Shown here one piece after another: positions 24,391-34,436 of a DNA stretch of 64,000 bases. The translations under genes and the position numbers were made by a program. The stretch's first letter is position 1. Every line of letters starts with the position of its first letter. The notes below the pieces were generated by a model that saw only the letters and a program-made list of their open reading frames with translations, had not been told where the DNA came from and made no database searches. The stretch spans positions 62,001-126,000 of the forward strand of contig NZ_JAQSDK010000013.1 in the NCBI RefSeq assembly GCF_029945885.1, in the 5' to 3' direction. The stretch is from Brevundimonas sp. GTDB lineage: Bacteria; Pseudomonadota; Alphaproteobacteria; Caulobacterales; Caulobacteraceae.

Positions 24391-25025
24391 GCGGGCGAGG
24401 CTTCGGTCGCGGCTGCATCGGAATCGGTCGCGGCGGCGTCGTCAGCGGTCAGGCGATGCACACCGGCCCGCGTCAGGGCGGCGAGGTATTTCATATATTC
24501 CAGCGTCATGCGCCGCGCCGTCACGGCAGCCCGCCACCAGCGCGAATCGTCGAGCGACGGGGTGGAGACCGCATAGGGGGTCAGGGTCACGCCGGGGGCG
24601 GCGGCGCGGATCTCCACCAGGCTGCGCGGCATATGGTAGTCGGAGGTGACCACGATCAGGCTGTCATAGCCCTTGGTCTCGGCCCAGGCGGCGATCTCGC
24701 GGGCATTGCCCGAGGTGTCCTCGGCCTCGAAGCCCAGATCGACGCAGCAGTTGAACAGACGGTTTGACCCGGGGGTCAGGGCGCGCAGCTCCTGGCGACG
24801 CACCTCGCGATTGACGCCCGAGATCAGCAGTCGGCGGCCCTTGCCCTGTTCCAGCAGGCGCACGGCGACATTGACCCGTTCGGCCGAGGGGCCGGTCAGG
24901 GCCACGATGGCGTCGGCCCGGCCCGGTTCGTCCGCCGGGGTCAGATTGCGTACCCGGTCGGCGAAGGCGAACAGGCCGACCAGCCAGACCAGGGCCACGA
25001 TCGCGATGAGAGTCAGAAACTTCAT
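24387..25025 (-). CDS. YdcF family (DUF218) protein
   Basis: The 212-residue protein has one N-terminal transmembrane helix and a DUF218 domain. That domain shows RADAIVALTG, a TSGNAREIAAWA segment and VVTSDYHMPRSL, the usual family landmarks. DUF218 proteins are linked to envelope processes (SanA, ElyC), but the reaction is not established. The C-terminal 30 residues are Ala/Asp-rich and probably disordered. It lies nine bases after ftsX and overlaps plsC as GTGA, so an envelope-related role fits. Confidence 0.85.
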   Translation of the reverse strand: MKFLTLIAIVALVWLVGLFAFADRVRNLTPADEPGRADAIVALTGPSAERVNVAVRLLEQGKGRRLLISGVNREVRRQELRALTPGSNRLFNCCVDLGFEAEDTSGNAREIAAWAETKGYDSLIVVTSDYHMPRSLVEIRAAAPGVTLTPYAVSTPSLDDSRWWRAAVTARRMTLEYMKYLAALTRAGVHRLTADDAAATDSDAAATEASPA

Positions 25026-25034
25026 AGCCCTTAC

Positions 25035-25916
25035 CTAACGCCGCCGTCGCAGGCTCGCCAGCGCTGTGATACGCGCCGCGACAACCGCTACCGTAGCCGC
25101 CAGAAGCGGGCATGGCGAGAGCAGCCACAGGTCGCTCCAGGCCAGGGGCAGGGCCGGGCTGATGCCGTCGCTGCCGCCAAGGCCGCGCAGGCCCGCGACC
25201 AGCAGGGCGGCGGCGATGGCCCCGGTCGCCCCGGCCCCGGCGGCGAGCAGGCCGAACCGGGTCTGGTACAGGCGGGCGATGGTGCCGTCGGCGGCCCCGT
25301 TCAGGCTCAGGGTCTCGATCACCGACCGCTGGGCCGCCAGGGCGGCCCGGGTGGCATAGGCGATGGCCGCGCCCGCCGCGAGGGCGGTCAGCAGGAAGGC
25401 GGCCCCGGCCAGCAGGGTGATGATCATGGCCGCGCGCTCGACCTCGCCGCGCCACAGGCTGTGGTCGTCGACGCTGGCGTCCAGCCCCGCCTCGGCCAGG
25501 GCCCGACTCAGGGTGACGGCGCTGGCGGGGGCGGCCGGATCGAGCCGCACGGTGACCAGATGCGGCAGGGGCAGGTCGGGCAGGACCGCGTCGCCGATCC
25601 ACGGACGCAGCAGGGCCTCGGCGGTCTCGCGATCCATGGCCTCGGCCTCGGCCACCCCGTCGACCCCGGCCAGGGTCTCGGCGGCGCGGGCGGCGGCCCC
25701 GGCCCCGCTCTCGCCGACGCGGGGCCGGACCTGGACGGTGGCCTCGGCCCGCAACTGGCCGGCCCAGCCGTGGGCGGCCCGGTCGGCCGAGGCGGCCCCG
25801 ACGGCGGCCAGACAGGCGAGGAAACACAGGATGGCGATCACCGCCGCCAGCCAGGGCTCGCCGGCGCTGTCACGCGGCAGCAGGCCGGGGGGGCGGCGGG
25901 TCAGGGCGGCGATCAT
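25035..25916 (-). CDS. ftsX: Cell division protein FtsX
   Basis: FtsX is the permease half of FtsEX, which links divisome ATP hydrolysis to control of periplasmic murein hydrolases. The 293-residue protein has an N-terminal helix (about 22-45), a periplasmic domain of about 120 residues, and three C-terminal helices containing LAAQRSVIETLSLNGAADGTI, a segment conserved in FtsX. It overlaps ftsE as ATGA. It is Ala-rich and close to the usual family length. Confidence 0.88.
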   Translation of the reverse strand: MIAALTRRPPGLLPRDSAGEPWLAAVIAILCFLACLAAVGAASADRAAHGWAGQLRAEATVQVRPRVGESGAGAAARAAETLAGVDGVAEAEAMDRETAEALLRPWIGDAVLPDLPLPHLVTVRLDPAAPASAVTLSRALAEAGLDASVDDHSLWRGEVERAAMIITLLAGAAFLLTALAAGAAIAYATRAALAAQRSVIETLSLNGAADGTIARLYQTRFGLLAAGAGATGAIAAALLVAGLRGLGGSDGISPALPLAWSDLWLLSPCPLLAATVAVVAARITALASLRRRR

Positions 25917-26623
25917 GACCGGTCTCCGACCAGGCGACCGCTCTCGAGACGCAGGATACGGGCCCCCGAACGGGCGGCCAGGGCCTGGTCGTGGCTGGCG
26001 ATCAGCACGGTGGTGCCCAGCTGGTTCAGCGACTGGAACAGGCGCAGCAGCCGCTCGCCCATGGCCGCGTCGATACTGCCGGTCGGTTCATCGGCCAGAA
26101 TCAGGTCGGGCCGGCTGATCACGGCCCGGGCGATGGCCAGCCGCTGCTTCTCCCCCCCGGACAGGGAGGGAGGCGCATCGGCCATACGGTCGCCGAGACC
26201 GACCCAGTCCAGCATTTCCGCGACATTGCCGACATAGTCGTCGCGTTTCAGCCCGGCCAGCCGCAGCGGCAGGGCGACATTGTCGAAGGCGCTGAGGTGA
26301 TCCAGCAGGCGAAAGTCCTGGAACACCACCCCCATGCGCCGCCGCACGGCCGGAATGGCCCAGCGCGGCAGGGAGGTGACGTCGTCCCCGAACAGGCGCA
26401 GCCTGCCGGTGGTCGGTCGTTCGACCAGGGTCAGGAGCTTGAGCAGTGACGATTTTCCCGCCCCGGACGGACCGGTAAGGAAGTGGAAAGAGCCACGCGG
26501 CAGAATAAGGTCGATGTTCCGAAGCACGCCGGGCGCATCCGCATAGCCGAATCCCACGCCCTCAAGGCGGACGGGGGCGGCAGCGGAGTCGGGTTCGGCG
26601 ATGCGGCGGGGCGATTCGGGCAT
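25913..26623 (-). CDS. ftsE: Cell division ATP-binding protein FtsE
   Basis: The 236-residue ABC ATPase has Walker A TGPSGAGKSSLLKLL (about residue 50), Q-loop VFQDFRLLDHLS, signature LSGGEKQRLAIARA and Walker B DLILADEPTG followed by SID. The conserved Asn-Leu of the usual DEPTGNLD is Ser-Ile here, which leaves the catalytic Glu intact. It pairs with ftsX by ATGA overlap. A roughly 15-residue N-terminal extension precedes the domain. The divergent MJ0042 zinc-finger gene starts 71 bases away. Confidence 0.93.
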   Translation of the reverse strand: MPESPRRIAEPDSAAAPVRLEGVGFGYADAPGVLRNIDLILPRGSFHFLTGPSGAGKSSLLKLLTLVERPTTGRLRLFGDDVTSLPRWAIPAVRRRMGVVFQDFRLLDHLSAFDNVALPLRLAGLKRDDYVGNVAEMLDWVGLGDRMADAPPSLSGGEKQRLAIARAVISRPDLILADEPTGSIDAAMGERLLRLFQSLNQLGTTVLIASHDQALAARSGARILRLESGRLVGDRS

Positions 26624-26694
26624 AGGTTACTTATGGGATCGAGGCGGAATGTCGCCTCGACGGGAGGGGGCTCAACGCCTCGCAGTCAGACCAC

Positions 26695-27666
26695 ATGATA
26701 CTGACCTGCCCGTCCTGCGCCACCAGCTATTTCACCCCCGACGATGCGATCGGTCCGGGCGGGCGCCGCGTGCGCTGCAAGAGCTGCAGCCATGTCTGGC
26801 ACGCCAGCACCGACGAACCGCTGGAATTGAATGCCGCCGCGGTCCTGATCGCCGATTCGGAGCAGGCCGCCACCACGGCTGCGGATTCAGTTTCCGCCCC
26901 GACGGCGGCCACCGGATTCGGCAAGCGGGACGAGGCCACCGAAACCCTGGCCGAGACCCCGGCCCCTGAACTGCCCAAGGCCTTCCGGGCCCGGGCCGAG
27001 CAACAGCGCCGCCTGCGTCGGGCCGCCGCCCACGGGGCGGTCTGGGCCGGGATCGCCTCGGCCTTCGTCGCCCTGCTGACCGCCGGCTGGCTGTTCCGGG
27101 TCGAGGTGGTTGAACTGTATCCCCGCGCCGCCGCCGCCTATGCCGCGGTCGGGTCGCCCGTGAATCCGACCGGTCTCGAGTTCGAAGCGATCACCGCCCG
27201 CGCCGCTCCGGGCGCGCCGGACCGGGTGCTGGTCTCGGGGGCCCTGCGCAATGTTCGTTCGGACGAGGTCGTCGCCCCGCCGGTGCGTCTGGCCCTGCTG
27301 GACGCCCACGGAGCCGAGATCGGTCATGCCGTGGTGCGGATCGATGCCGCCCCGGTGCTGCCGGGCAAGGTCCAGGGCTTTGCCGTCCTGATCGCCGATC
27401 CGGGCAGCAAGGCCGCCGGGGTCGATGTGGTCTTCCTGTCGCCCGAGGCGGCCCGTCAGCCCGTCCGCCCGGCGCATGCGGCCCATGCTGAACCGGTCGC
27501 TCCGGCCCCCCGCCCCCTGCCCACGGCCGACGAGGGTGGGCTGCGACCGGCCCTGGCTCCGGTGCCGGAGCCGGGGGACCTGCATCCGCTGGACGCCGTG
27601 CCTGTGGCGGCCCCGACTCTCGACGCGACGGGCGATGAGGCGGTATCGGCCTCCCATCATGGCTGA
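26695..27666 (+). CDS. MJ0042 zinc-finger / DUF3426 membrane protein
   Basis: The 323-residue protein begins with an MJ0042-type zinc finger: CPSCATSYFTPDDAI, then CKSCSHVWHA. An acidic Ala-rich linker leads to one transmembrane helix (about residues 118-140) and a DUF3426-like exported beta domain with VLVSGALRNVRSDEV. The tail is Pro/Ala-rich. The family is widespread in alphaproteobacteria beside ftsEX, but its role is unknown. The next gene starts eight bases before its stop. Confidence 0.85.
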   Translation: MILTCPSCATSYFTPDDAIGPGGRRVRCKSCSHVWHASTDEPLELNAAAVLIADSEQAATTAADSVSAPTAATGFGKRDEATETLAETPAPELPKAFRARAEQQRRLRRAAAHGAVWAGIASAFVALLTAGWLFRVEVVELYPRAAAAYAAVGSPVNPTGLEFEAITARAAPGAPDRVLVSGALRNVRSDEVVAPPVRLALLDAHGAEIGHAVVRIDAAPVLPGKVQGFAVLIADPGSKAAGVDVVFLSPEAARQPVRPAHAAHAEPVAPAPRPLPTADEGGLRPALAPVPEPGDLHPLDAVPVAAPTLDATGDEAVSASHHG

Positions 27667-28204
27667 TGACCCCCAGGCCGCACCGGCCACCCCGACCGTC
27701 CTGCTGCCCGAGACCGAGATCCAGCGCATCGTCGCCGATCTGGCCGCGCGCATCGCGCCGGTGATCGACGACGAGACCGTGGCCGCCGTGCTGTTGACCG
27801 GGGGTCTGTGGTTTGCCGCCGACCTGACCCGGGCCCTGGCGCGGGTCGGCCGCAACGTCCGTTTCGACGCCCTGTGGCTGGCCTCCTACGGAGACTCCCG
27901 GTCCAGCCGCGGCAAGATCGACGTTTATGCCCCTTTCCAGCGACCGATCGCCGGCCGCCGGGTGCTGATCCTCGACGATGTGTTCGACACCGGTCTGTCG
28001 CTGGCCGAGGCGGTTCGCATCACCCGTGAGGCCGGGGCGGCCGAGGTGCTGACCTGTGTCTTCGCCAGAAAGCCCTGGCCGCTGCCGCGTGCGCCCGAGC
28101 CGGACTTCGTCGGCTGGGACGCGCCCAACCGGTTTCTGGTCGGCTATGGCCTTGACCACGCCGGGGCCCTGCGCGGCCTGCCCGACATCTGCGCCCTGGA
28201 CTGA
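27659..28204 (+). CDS. Phosphoribosyltransferase, hypoxanthine-PRT-like
   Basis: The 181-residue protein has the type-I phosphoribosyltransferase core: LLTGGLWFAADLTRAL, a flexible-loop segment ASYGDSRSSRGKID and the PRPP motif RRVLILDDVFDTGLS. It would salvage hypoxanthine or guanine to the nucleotide, or act on a related base; specificity is not readable. ATG 27659 lies inside the end of the upstream zinc-finger gene, so translation is probably coupled. An in-frame extension from 27425 would lie wholly within that gene and is rejected. Confidence 0.83.
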   Translation: MADDPQAAPATPTVLLPETEIQRIVADLAARIAPVIDDETVAAVLLTGGLWFAADLTRALARVGRNVRFDALWLASYGDSRSSRGKIDVYAPFQRPIAGRRVLILDDVFDTGLSLAEAVRITREAGAAEVLTCVFARKPWPLPRAPEPDFVGWDAPNRFLVGYGLDHAGALRGLPDICALD

Positions 28205-28290
28205 ATCGCCCCGTCACGCGGGTGAAGGTGGTCGAGACGGGTGACGTGCCGCGGCGGCGGCGCTAAACCATCAGCAGGGAGATACGCACC

Positions 28291-29589
28291 ATGACGACTC
28301 GCGCCAAAGCGCCCCACTACCAGTCCGGCTTCGGCAATCATTTCGTCACCGAGGCGGTGGCCGGGGCCCTGCCCGAGGGGCAGAATTCGCCGCAGAAGGC
28401 CCCGATGGGACTCTATGCCGAACAGTTGTCGGGCACGGCCTTCACCGCGCCGCGCGCCGAAAACCGGCGCAGCTGGCTGTACCGGCTGCGGCCGTCGGCC
28501 CAGCACCCGGCCTACAGCCCCTTCCCCCAGGGACGGCTGCGGTCGGCCCCCTTCACCGAGGCCGAGCCCAATCCCAACCGCATGCGTTGGGACGCCCTGC
28601 CGATGCCGGATACCCCGACCGACTGGGTCGAGGGGCTGATCACCTATGGCGGCACCGGCGACGCCGAGGCGTTGAACGGCATCGGCATCCATCTGTATGC
28701 GGCCAACCGGTCGATGGTCGACCGGGTGTTTTATGACGCCGACGGCGAGTTGCTGATCGTGGTGCAGTCGGGCGACCAGACCTTCGTCACCGAGATGGGA
28801 CGGATTGCGGCCCGACCCGGCGAGATCGTCGTCATCCCGCGCGGCGTGCGGTTCCGCGTCGACTGCGACGGGCCGATCCGGGGCTATGTCTGCGAGAACT
28901 ACGGTGCGCCCTTCCGCCTGCCTGACCTGGGGCCGATCGGTGCCAACGGTCTGGCCAATCCGCGCGACTTCCAGGCCCCGGTCGCGGCCTTTGAGGACCT
29001 CGACCGCCCGACCGAATGTATCCAGAAATACGCCGGGCGGCTTTGGACCACCACCTTCGACCACAGTCCGCTGGACGTGGTTGCCTGGCACGGCAATCTG
29101 GTGCCCTACAAATACGATACGGCCCGGTTCAATACGATCGGCACGGTCAGCTATGACCATCCGGATCCGTCGATCTTCACGGTCCTGACCGCGCCCAGCG
29201 ACACGCCCGGCACGGCCAACTGCGATTTCGTCATCTTCCCGCCGCGCTGGATGGTGGCCGAACACACCTTCCGGCCGCCGTGGTTCCATCGCAATGTGAT
29301 GAGCGAGTTCATGGGGCTGGTGACCGGTGAATACGACGCCAAGGAGGGCGGCTTTGCCCCCGGCGGGGCCAGTCTGCACAACTGTATGAGCGGCCACGGC
29401 CCCGACCAGGCCAGCTATGACAAGGCGATTTCGGCCGACCTCAAACCGGTCAAGATCGACAACACCCTGGCCTTCATGTTCGAGACCCGGCTGCCGATCC
29501 GCACCACGCGCTGGGCCCAGACCTCGCCGCTGATGCAGCTGGACTATGACGAGGTCTGGACCGGATTCGACAAGGGAGACGTGACATGA
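28291..29589 (+). CDS. hmgA: Homogentisate 1,2-dioxygenase
   Basis: HmgA opens the ring of homogentisate in tyrosine/phenylalanine breakdown, giving maleylacetoacetate. The 432-residue protein is full length with [13 protein letters not shown] near the N-terminus, the iron-ligand region [14 protein letters not shown] (about 328-341), and [11 protein letters not shown] near 365-375. CAGGGAG lies 11 bases before ATG 28291. The next pathway genes (fumarylacetoacetase, isomerase) are not adjacent; a lipoprotein gene overlaps its stop as ATGA. Confidence 0.96.
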   Translation: MTTRAKAPHYQSGFGNHFVTEAVAGALPEGQNSPQKAPMGLYAEQLSGTAFTAPRAENRRSWLYRLRPSAQHPAYSPFPQGRLRSAPFTEAEPNPNRMRWDALPMPDTPTDWVEGLITYGGTGDAEALNGIGIHLYAANRSMVDRVFYDADGELLIVVQSGDQTFVTEMGRIAARPGEIVVIPRGVRFRVDCDGPIRGYVCENYGAPFRLPDLGPIGANGLANPRDFQAPVAAFEDLDRPTECIQKYAGRLWTTTFDHSPLDVVAWHGNLVPYKYDTARFNTIGTVSYDHPDPSIFTVLTAPSDTPGTANCDFVIFPPRWMVAEHTFRPPWFHRNVMSEFMGLVTGEYDAKEGGFAPGGASLHNCMSGHGPDQASYDKAISADLKPVKIDNTLAFMFETRLPIRTTRWAQTSPLMQLDYDEVWTGFDKGDVT

Positions 29590-29957
29590 GCCTGCGCCTG
29601 TTGATGGCGGCCGCCGCCGCCCTGCTGCTGGCGGCCTGTGCGCCGGTTGTCCCGAGTCCCGACGGCCCGGTGATCACGGACCAGACCCCGACTGCCGCCG
29701 CCTGTGCTGCGCGCGGCGGCGAACTGCAACCGGTCGGCCGGATGCAGAGTCTGCAGTGCGTGATCAAATACGCCGACGCCGGCAAGCGTTGCACTGACGG
29801 CGACGACTGCCTGGGCGACTGCCGGATCGAGGACATGGCCGCCCGCCCGCAGGAGGGCGCGCCGGCCGTCGGCCAGTGTCAGGCCAGCAGCAACCGTTTC
29901 GGCTGTTTCACCACGGTCGAGAACGGTCGGGCCGAGGCCACACTCTGTATCGACTGA
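29586..29957 (+). CDS. Small Cys-rich lipoprotein, unknown function
   Basis: A 123-residue protein with a signal peptide ending in a lipobox (LLLAACAP), so it should be lipidated at Cys18. The mature part has seven or more further cysteines ([44 protein letters not shown]), suggesting several disulfide bonds in the periplasm. ATG 29586 overlaps the hmgA stop as ATGA. I do not recognise a family with a known function. Confidence 0.8.
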   Translation: MSLRLLMAAAAALLLAACAPVVPSPDGPVITDQTPTAAACAARGGELQPVGRMQSLQCVIKYADAGKRCTDGDDCLGDCRIEDMAARPQEGAPAVGQCQASSNRFGCFTTVENGRAEATLCID

Positions 29958-29997
29958 AGCGGTGCATCCAACCGCCATCGGGATCCGTTTCTGAACC

Positions 29998-30801
29998 ATG
30001 ACCCTGACTGAAATCGCCGTCCTTCTGTCCGTGAACCTGGCCCTGATTGTCGGGATGATGGTGGCCCTGTGGCTGGTGGCGATGAAGGTGCGGGACGTCA
30101 GTTTCATCGACGGTGTCTGGCCGCTGGCCATGCTGTTTCTGGCCCTGGTGACCTGGCCGCGGACCGACGGCGATCCGGGACGAAAATGGTTGCTGCTGGG
30201 GATCGTCACGCTCTGGGCCGTGCGGCTGGCCTGGCACCTGCTGCGGCGCTGGCGCGCGAACGGGGCCGACGCCCGCTATGTCGCCATCCTGAAGGAGCGT
30301 GCGAACAAGGGCTGGAGCTTCGGCAAGACCGCCCTGCTGATCGTCTTCCTGCCGCAGGCGGTTCTGGCCTGGCTGACCTCCCTGCCGGTGCAGCTGGGTC
30401 AGGTGACGGCGACGCCGCCGTTGGGGGCGATCGCCATCGTCGGGGCGGTCCTGGCCCTTACCGGGCTGGTGTTCGAGACGGTGGGTGACGCCCAGCTGAG
30501 CGCCTTCCGCAAGGACCCGGCCACCCGCGGAACGGTGCTGGACACGGGCCTGTGGCGTTATACCCGCCACCCCAACTATTTCGGCGACGCCTGCGTCTGG
30601 TGGGGTCTGTGGTTGATCGCGGCCGAGAGCGGGGCCGTGGGCCTGTGGTCGATCGCCGGGCCGCTGTTCCTGACCTTCACCCTGACGCGCTGGTCGGGCA
30701 TCGGCATCACCGAAAAGGCCATCCACCAGTCGCGCCCCGGCTATGCCGCCTATGTGGCGCGCACCAGCGCCTTCATTCCCTGGCCGCCGAAACGGTCCTG
30801 A
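29998..30801 (+). CDS. DUF1295 family membrane protein
   Basis: The 267-residue polytopic inner-membrane protein has about six or seven helices. Its C-terminal steroid-5-alpha-reductase-like region contains GLWRYTRHPNYFGDACVWWG and ITEKAIHQSRPGYAAYVARTSAFIPW, the hallmark of DUF1295. Related enzymes are NAD(P)H-dependent reductases or isoprenylcysteine methyltransferases, but the substrate here is unknown. It converges on glk with a 25-base gap and has no clear partner. Confidence 0.87.
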   Translation: MTLTEIAVLLSVNLALIVGMMVALWLVAMKVRDVSFIDGVWPLAMLFLALVTWPRTDGDPGRKWLLLGIVTLWAVRLAWHLLRRWRANGADARYVAILKERANKGWSFGKTALLIVFLPQAVLAWLTSLPVQLGQVTATPPLGAIAIVGAVLALTGLVFETVGDAQLSAFRKDPATRGTVLDTGLWRYTRHPNYFGDACVWWGLWLIAAESGAVGLWSIAGPLFLTFTLTRWSGIGITEKAIHQSRPGYAAYVARTSAFIPWPPKRS

Positions 30802-30826
30802 GCCGCCGGCGACGGCCCCGGCGTGA

Positions 30827-31795
30827 TCAGCCCGGATCGGTGAAGGCGACGCGACCGGCCCCCAGCAGGGCTGCATACTGGTGCAGGATCACCTGGGTCG
30901 GGATGGCGGCCATATAGGGCTGAAACCGGCCCTTGCGCTCGAACCGTTCGCGGAAGGGACTGGCCTTGAGGAAGGGCAGGATGCGCGGGGCTATACCGCC
31001 GGCGATATAGACGCCGCCGCGTGCGCCGGTGGTCAGGGCGATGTCTCCCGCTACGGCCCCGAGGATGGCGCAGAACCGGGCCAGGGTGGCCCCGCAGGCG
31101 CTGTGGGGATCGGCCAGGGCGTCCCGGGTGATGGTCGCGGGGTCGTTGATGTGGCTTTCCCGCCCGTCGATCTCGGCCAGGGCCCTGTGCAGGTTCAGCA
31201 GGCCGGGGCCGCAGATGAGGCGCTCGATCGAAACGCGATCATAGCGACGCCTCAGGATGCGCAGAATCTCGTCCTCCACCGGATCCCCGGGGGCGAAACA
31301 GACGTGGCCGCCCTCGCTGGGCATGGCCATCTGCTGGCCGTGACTGTCGCGGATCAGGGCCGAGACGCCGAAGCCGGTGCCCGGGCCCAGCACCGCCAGG
31401 GTGGCGTGCGGATCGCCGTCCTCGGGTCCGCCCAGAGAGGCCAGCTGGTCCGACGGCACGATCGGCGCGCCCCAGGCGAGGGCCTCGAAATCATTGATCA
31501 GCCGGATCGGGTTCAGACCCAGGTCGGCCAGCTCGCGTTCGGACACCCGCCATGGCGAATTGGTCAGGTCGATCTCGCCGTCGGTGACCGGTCCGGCCAC
31601 GGCGATGACGCCGCCGGTCGGCCGGACCGTGCAGTCATCGAGGAAGGCGGCGACCCCGGCGAGGAAGGTCGGAAAACGATGCGCCGGATAGCTCTCGACC
31701 CGGTCCAGCACCGGCCGGCCATCGATCAGATGCACGGTGGCGAAGCGGGCGTTGGTGCCGCCGACATCGCCGACCAGAAGGGTGGAGGGACTCAT
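30827..31795 (-). CDS. glk: Glucokinase
   Basis: Glk phosphorylates glucose with ATP, feeding the Entner-Doudoroff route encoded by the genes just upstream. The 322-residue protein has the phosphate loop [12 protein letters not shown] at its N-terminus, AVAGPV, INDFEA with the catalytic Asp, GPGTGFG and [11 protein letters not shown]. Its ATG overlaps the edd stop as ATGA. It is the last gene of the zwf-pgl-edd-glk set. Confidence 0.94.
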   Translation of the reverse strand: MSPSTLLVGDVGGTNARFATVHLIDGRPVLDRVESYPAHRFPTFLAGVAAFLDDCTVRPTGGVIAVAGPVTDGEIDLTNSPWRVSERELADLGLNPIRLINDFEALAWGAPIVPSDQLASLGGPEDGDPHATLAVLGPGTGFGVSALIRDSHGQQMAMPSEGGHVCFAPGDPVEDEILRILRRRYDRVSIERLICGPGLLNLHRALAEIDGRESHINDPATITRDALADPHSACGATLARFCAILGAVAGDIALTTGARGGVYIAGGIAPRILPFLKASPFRERFERKGRFQPYMAAIPTQVILHQYAALLGAGRVAFTDPG

Positions 31796-33690
31796 GCATC
31801 CACTGCCGCATTGACCCAGTTGGGATCGGACACGTCCCGAATCTCGGGCTTGCCGCCGCCGTGCAGGCCGGAGAAACAGACCGAGGCCCCCTGTTCGGCC
31901 GGGCTGACCCCGGCGCGGAAGGCTCCGAACAGTTCGCGACCATAGCCCCAGTCCTGGGACTCGGTCGGGCGGGCGCGCTTGCGGGCCATCAGCTCGTGCA
32001 TCTCGACCCGTACATGCAGTTCGCCGGTCTCGGCGTCGACGCGGATCACATCGCCGTCGCGGACATAGGCGAGCGGCCCGCCGTCGAGGGCTTCGGGGGT
32101 GACGTGGATGGCGGCAGGGGTCTTGCCCGAGGCCCCTGACATCCGGCCATCGGTGACCAGGGCCACCTTGAAACCGCGATCCTGCAGCACGCCCAGACCC
32201 GGAGACAGGCTGTGCAGTTCGGGCATGCCGTTGGCGCGCGGGCCCTGGAAGCGGACCACGGCAATGCCGTCATGGTCCAGCTCGCCGGCCTTGAAGGCGG
32301 CGAGGAAGCCTTCCTGGCTGTCGAACACCCGGGCCGGGGCCTCGACGATGCGGTGCTGCGGCTTGACCGCCGAGACCTTGATCACGGCCCGGCCCAGATT
32401 GCCCTGCAACAGGCGCAGCCCACCCTCGTGGTCGAACGGGTCCGAGGCGGGGCGCAGGATGGTGGTGTCGAGGCTCTCGGCCACGCCGTCGCGCCAGACC
32501 AGCTTGCCGTCCAGCAGGACGGGCTCCTGGAAATAGGCGGCGATCCCCTTGCCCATCACGGTGGTGACGTCGGAATGGATATGGCCGGATTTGGCCAGTT
32601 CGCGGGTGACGAAGGCCACGCCGCCGGCGGCCTGGAAGGCGTTCACATCGGCGGTGCCGTTCGGATAGATCCGTGTCAGCAGCGGGGTGACCGAGGACAG
32701 CTGGTCCATGTCGGTCCAGTCGATGATGATCCCGGCCGCCCGGGCCATGGCCACCAGATGGATGGCGTGGTTGGTCGAGCCGCCGGTGGCCAGCAGGGCG
32801 ACGATGCCGTTGACGATGGCTTTCTCGTCGATGACGTCGGCCATCCGGCTCTTGCCTGTGCGGGCCAGTTCGACCGCGCGCTGCGCCGCCGCCGCCGTCA
32901 GGGCGTCGCGCAGGCCGGTGTCGGGGTGGACAAAGGCCGTCGAGGGCAGATGCAGCCCCATCAGCTCCATCATCATCTGGTTGGAGTTGGCGGTGCCGTA
33001 GAAGGTGCAGGTGCCCGGCGAGTGGTAGGAGGCGATCTCGGTTTCCAGCAGGGTGGCGCGGTCGACCTTGCCCTGGGCGTATTCGGCGCGGACCAGGGCC
33101 TTTTCGGCATTGGGAATGCCCGAGGGCATCGGACCGGCCGGGGCAAAAATCACCGGCAGGTGGCCAAAGGCCAGCGCCCCCATGAACAGGCCCGGTACGA
33201 TCTTGTCGCACACGCCCAGGCACATGACGGCGTCGAAGGCGTCGTGGGTCAGGCCGATGCCGGTCGACATGGCGATGACGTCGCGGCTGAACAGCGACAG
33301 CTCCATGCCGGGACGCCCCTGGGTGACGCCGTCGCACATGGCGGGGGTCCCGCCCGCCACCTGGGCCGTGGCCTCGACCTCGCGCACGGCGTCGCGGATC
33401 ACCTGGGGGAAGCGTTCGAACGGCTGATGGGCCGAGAGCATGTCGTTGTAGGCGGTGATCACCCCGAGGTTCGGCTGGGCACCGGACATGGCGGTCAGCT
33501 TGTCCTTGATCGGGGCCCCGGCGAAGGCATGGGCCCAGTTGGCGCAACTGAGCTTGGCCCGGCCCACGCCTGAGCTGCCGGCGGCGTCCATTCGGCGCAG
33601 ATAGTCGGTGCGGGTGGCGCGGCTGCGATCGACGATCCGCGCGGTAACCGCAGCGACAACGGGATGAAGTTTGGTCTTGGCAGCGGCCAT
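31792..33690 (-). CDS. edd: 6-phosphogluconate dehydratase
   Basis: Edd dehydrates 6-phosphogluconate to KDPG, the first committed Entner-Doudoroff step, using an iron-sulfur cluster. The 632-residue IlvD/Edd protein has [27 protein letters not shown] and [20 protein letters not shown], supplying the cluster cysteines and substrate region. ATG 33690 shares one base with the pgl stop (TGATG). A GTG-type codon six residues upstream would overlap pgl. The partner aldolase gene (eda) is not in the window. Confidence 0.95.
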   Translation of the reverse strand: MAAAKTKLHPVVAAVTARIVDRSRATRTDYLRRMDAAGSSGVGRAKLSCANWAHAFAGAPIKDKLTAMSGAQPNLGVITAYNDMLSAHQPFERFPQVIRDAVREVEATAQVAGGTPAMCDGVTQGRPGMELSLFSRDVIAMSTGIGLTHDAFDAVMCLGVCDKIVPGLFMGALAFGHLPVIFAPAGPMPSGIPNAEKALVRAEYAQGKVDRATLLETEIASYHSPGTCTFYGTANSNQMMMELMGLHLPSTAFVHPDTGLRDALTAAAAQRAVELARTGKSRMADVIDEKAIVNGIVALLATGGSTNHAIHLVAMARAAGIIIDWTDMDQLSSVTPLLTRIYPNGTADVNAFQAAGGVAFVTRELAKSGHIHSDVTTVMGKGIAAYFQEPVLLDGKLVWRDGVAESLDTTILRPASDPFDHEGGLRLLQGNLGRAVIKVSAVKPQHRIVEAPARVFDSQEGFLAAFKAGELDHDGIAVVRFQGPRANGMPELHSLSPGLGVLQDRGFKVALVTDGRMSGASGKTPAAIHVTPEALDGGPLAYVRDGDVIRVDAETGELHVRVEMHELMARKRARPTESQDWGYGRELFGAFRAGVSPAEQGASVCFSGLHGGGKPEIRDVSDPNWVNAAVDA

Positions 33691-34400
33691 CAGGCAGTCT
33701 CCGTCCACAGGACCTGAAGCGGGACCCCGGCTTCAATCAGGGCAGCGATGGGTCGGGTCGCCGGATCGCCGACGGCCTCGCTCTCGAACACCGCCCGTTT
33801 GGCGGTGCCGGTGAGGGCCAGGATGACCCGTTCGGCCCTGACCAGATAAGGCAGGTTGATGGACAGGCGTTCCATCGACGGGGCCGCGCCGTCGCGCCCG
33901 GCGGGCACGCCCAGCACCGTCGGTTGCAGGTGCGGGCTCAGCAGGCTTTCCAGCGTCGGGCTGCCGGGGAACATCGAGCAGATGTGTCCGTCCTCGCCCA
34001 TACCCAGCAACACCACATCGATGCCGCCGACCTCGGCCGCCAGGTCCCGGGCGGCGATCAGGGCCGAGCGGTCGACCGTGATCGACGGGTGGAACAGGGG
34101 CACGAAACGGGCCGCCGCGGCCGGGCCCTTCAGCAAGGTCCGGCTCAGCAGACGGGCATTGGAGTCCGGTGAGGTTTCCGGGACGTAGCGTTCGTCGATC
34201 AGGGTGACCGCGATCTTCGACCAGTCGAGGGCCGTCTCGGCCATGACCTGGTAGATCGGCTTGGGAGTCGAGCCGCCCGACCCGGCAAACACGGCCCGGC
34301 CCCGGGCCTTGAGCGAGGCGGTGAGGCCGTCGGTCAGCCGGGTAGCGCAGGCCCTGGCCCAGGCGTTGGCGGTGGCAAAGGTCTCAATGGCAGGGATCAC
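33690..34400 (-). CDS. pgl: 6-phosphogluconolactonase
   Basis: Pgl (DevB/SOL family) hydrolyses 6-phosphogluconolactone between the Zwf and Edd steps. The 236-residue protein has [20 protein letters not shown] and [16 protein letters not shown], the family signatures, with Ile-Cys-Ser-Met in place of the common Thr-Ala-Ser-Leu. It starts at GTG 34400, about 36 bases after zwf, and shares a base with edd. It is flanked by its pathway partners. Confidence 0.93.
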   Translation of the reverse strand: MIPAIETFATANAWARACATRLTDGLTASLKARGRAVFAGSGGSTPKPIYQVMAETALDWSKIAVTLIDERYVPETSPDSNARLLSRTLLKGPAAAARFVPLFHPSITVDRSALIAARDLAAEVGGIDVVLLGMGEDGHICSMFPGSPTLESLLSPHLQPTVLGVPAGRDGAAPSMERLSINLPYLVRAERVILALTGTAKRAVFESEAVGDPATRPIAALIEAGVPLQVLWTETA

Positions 34401-34436
34401 AGGCGTCGTCCGAATCGGGCAGAGGGCAGGCGGTCG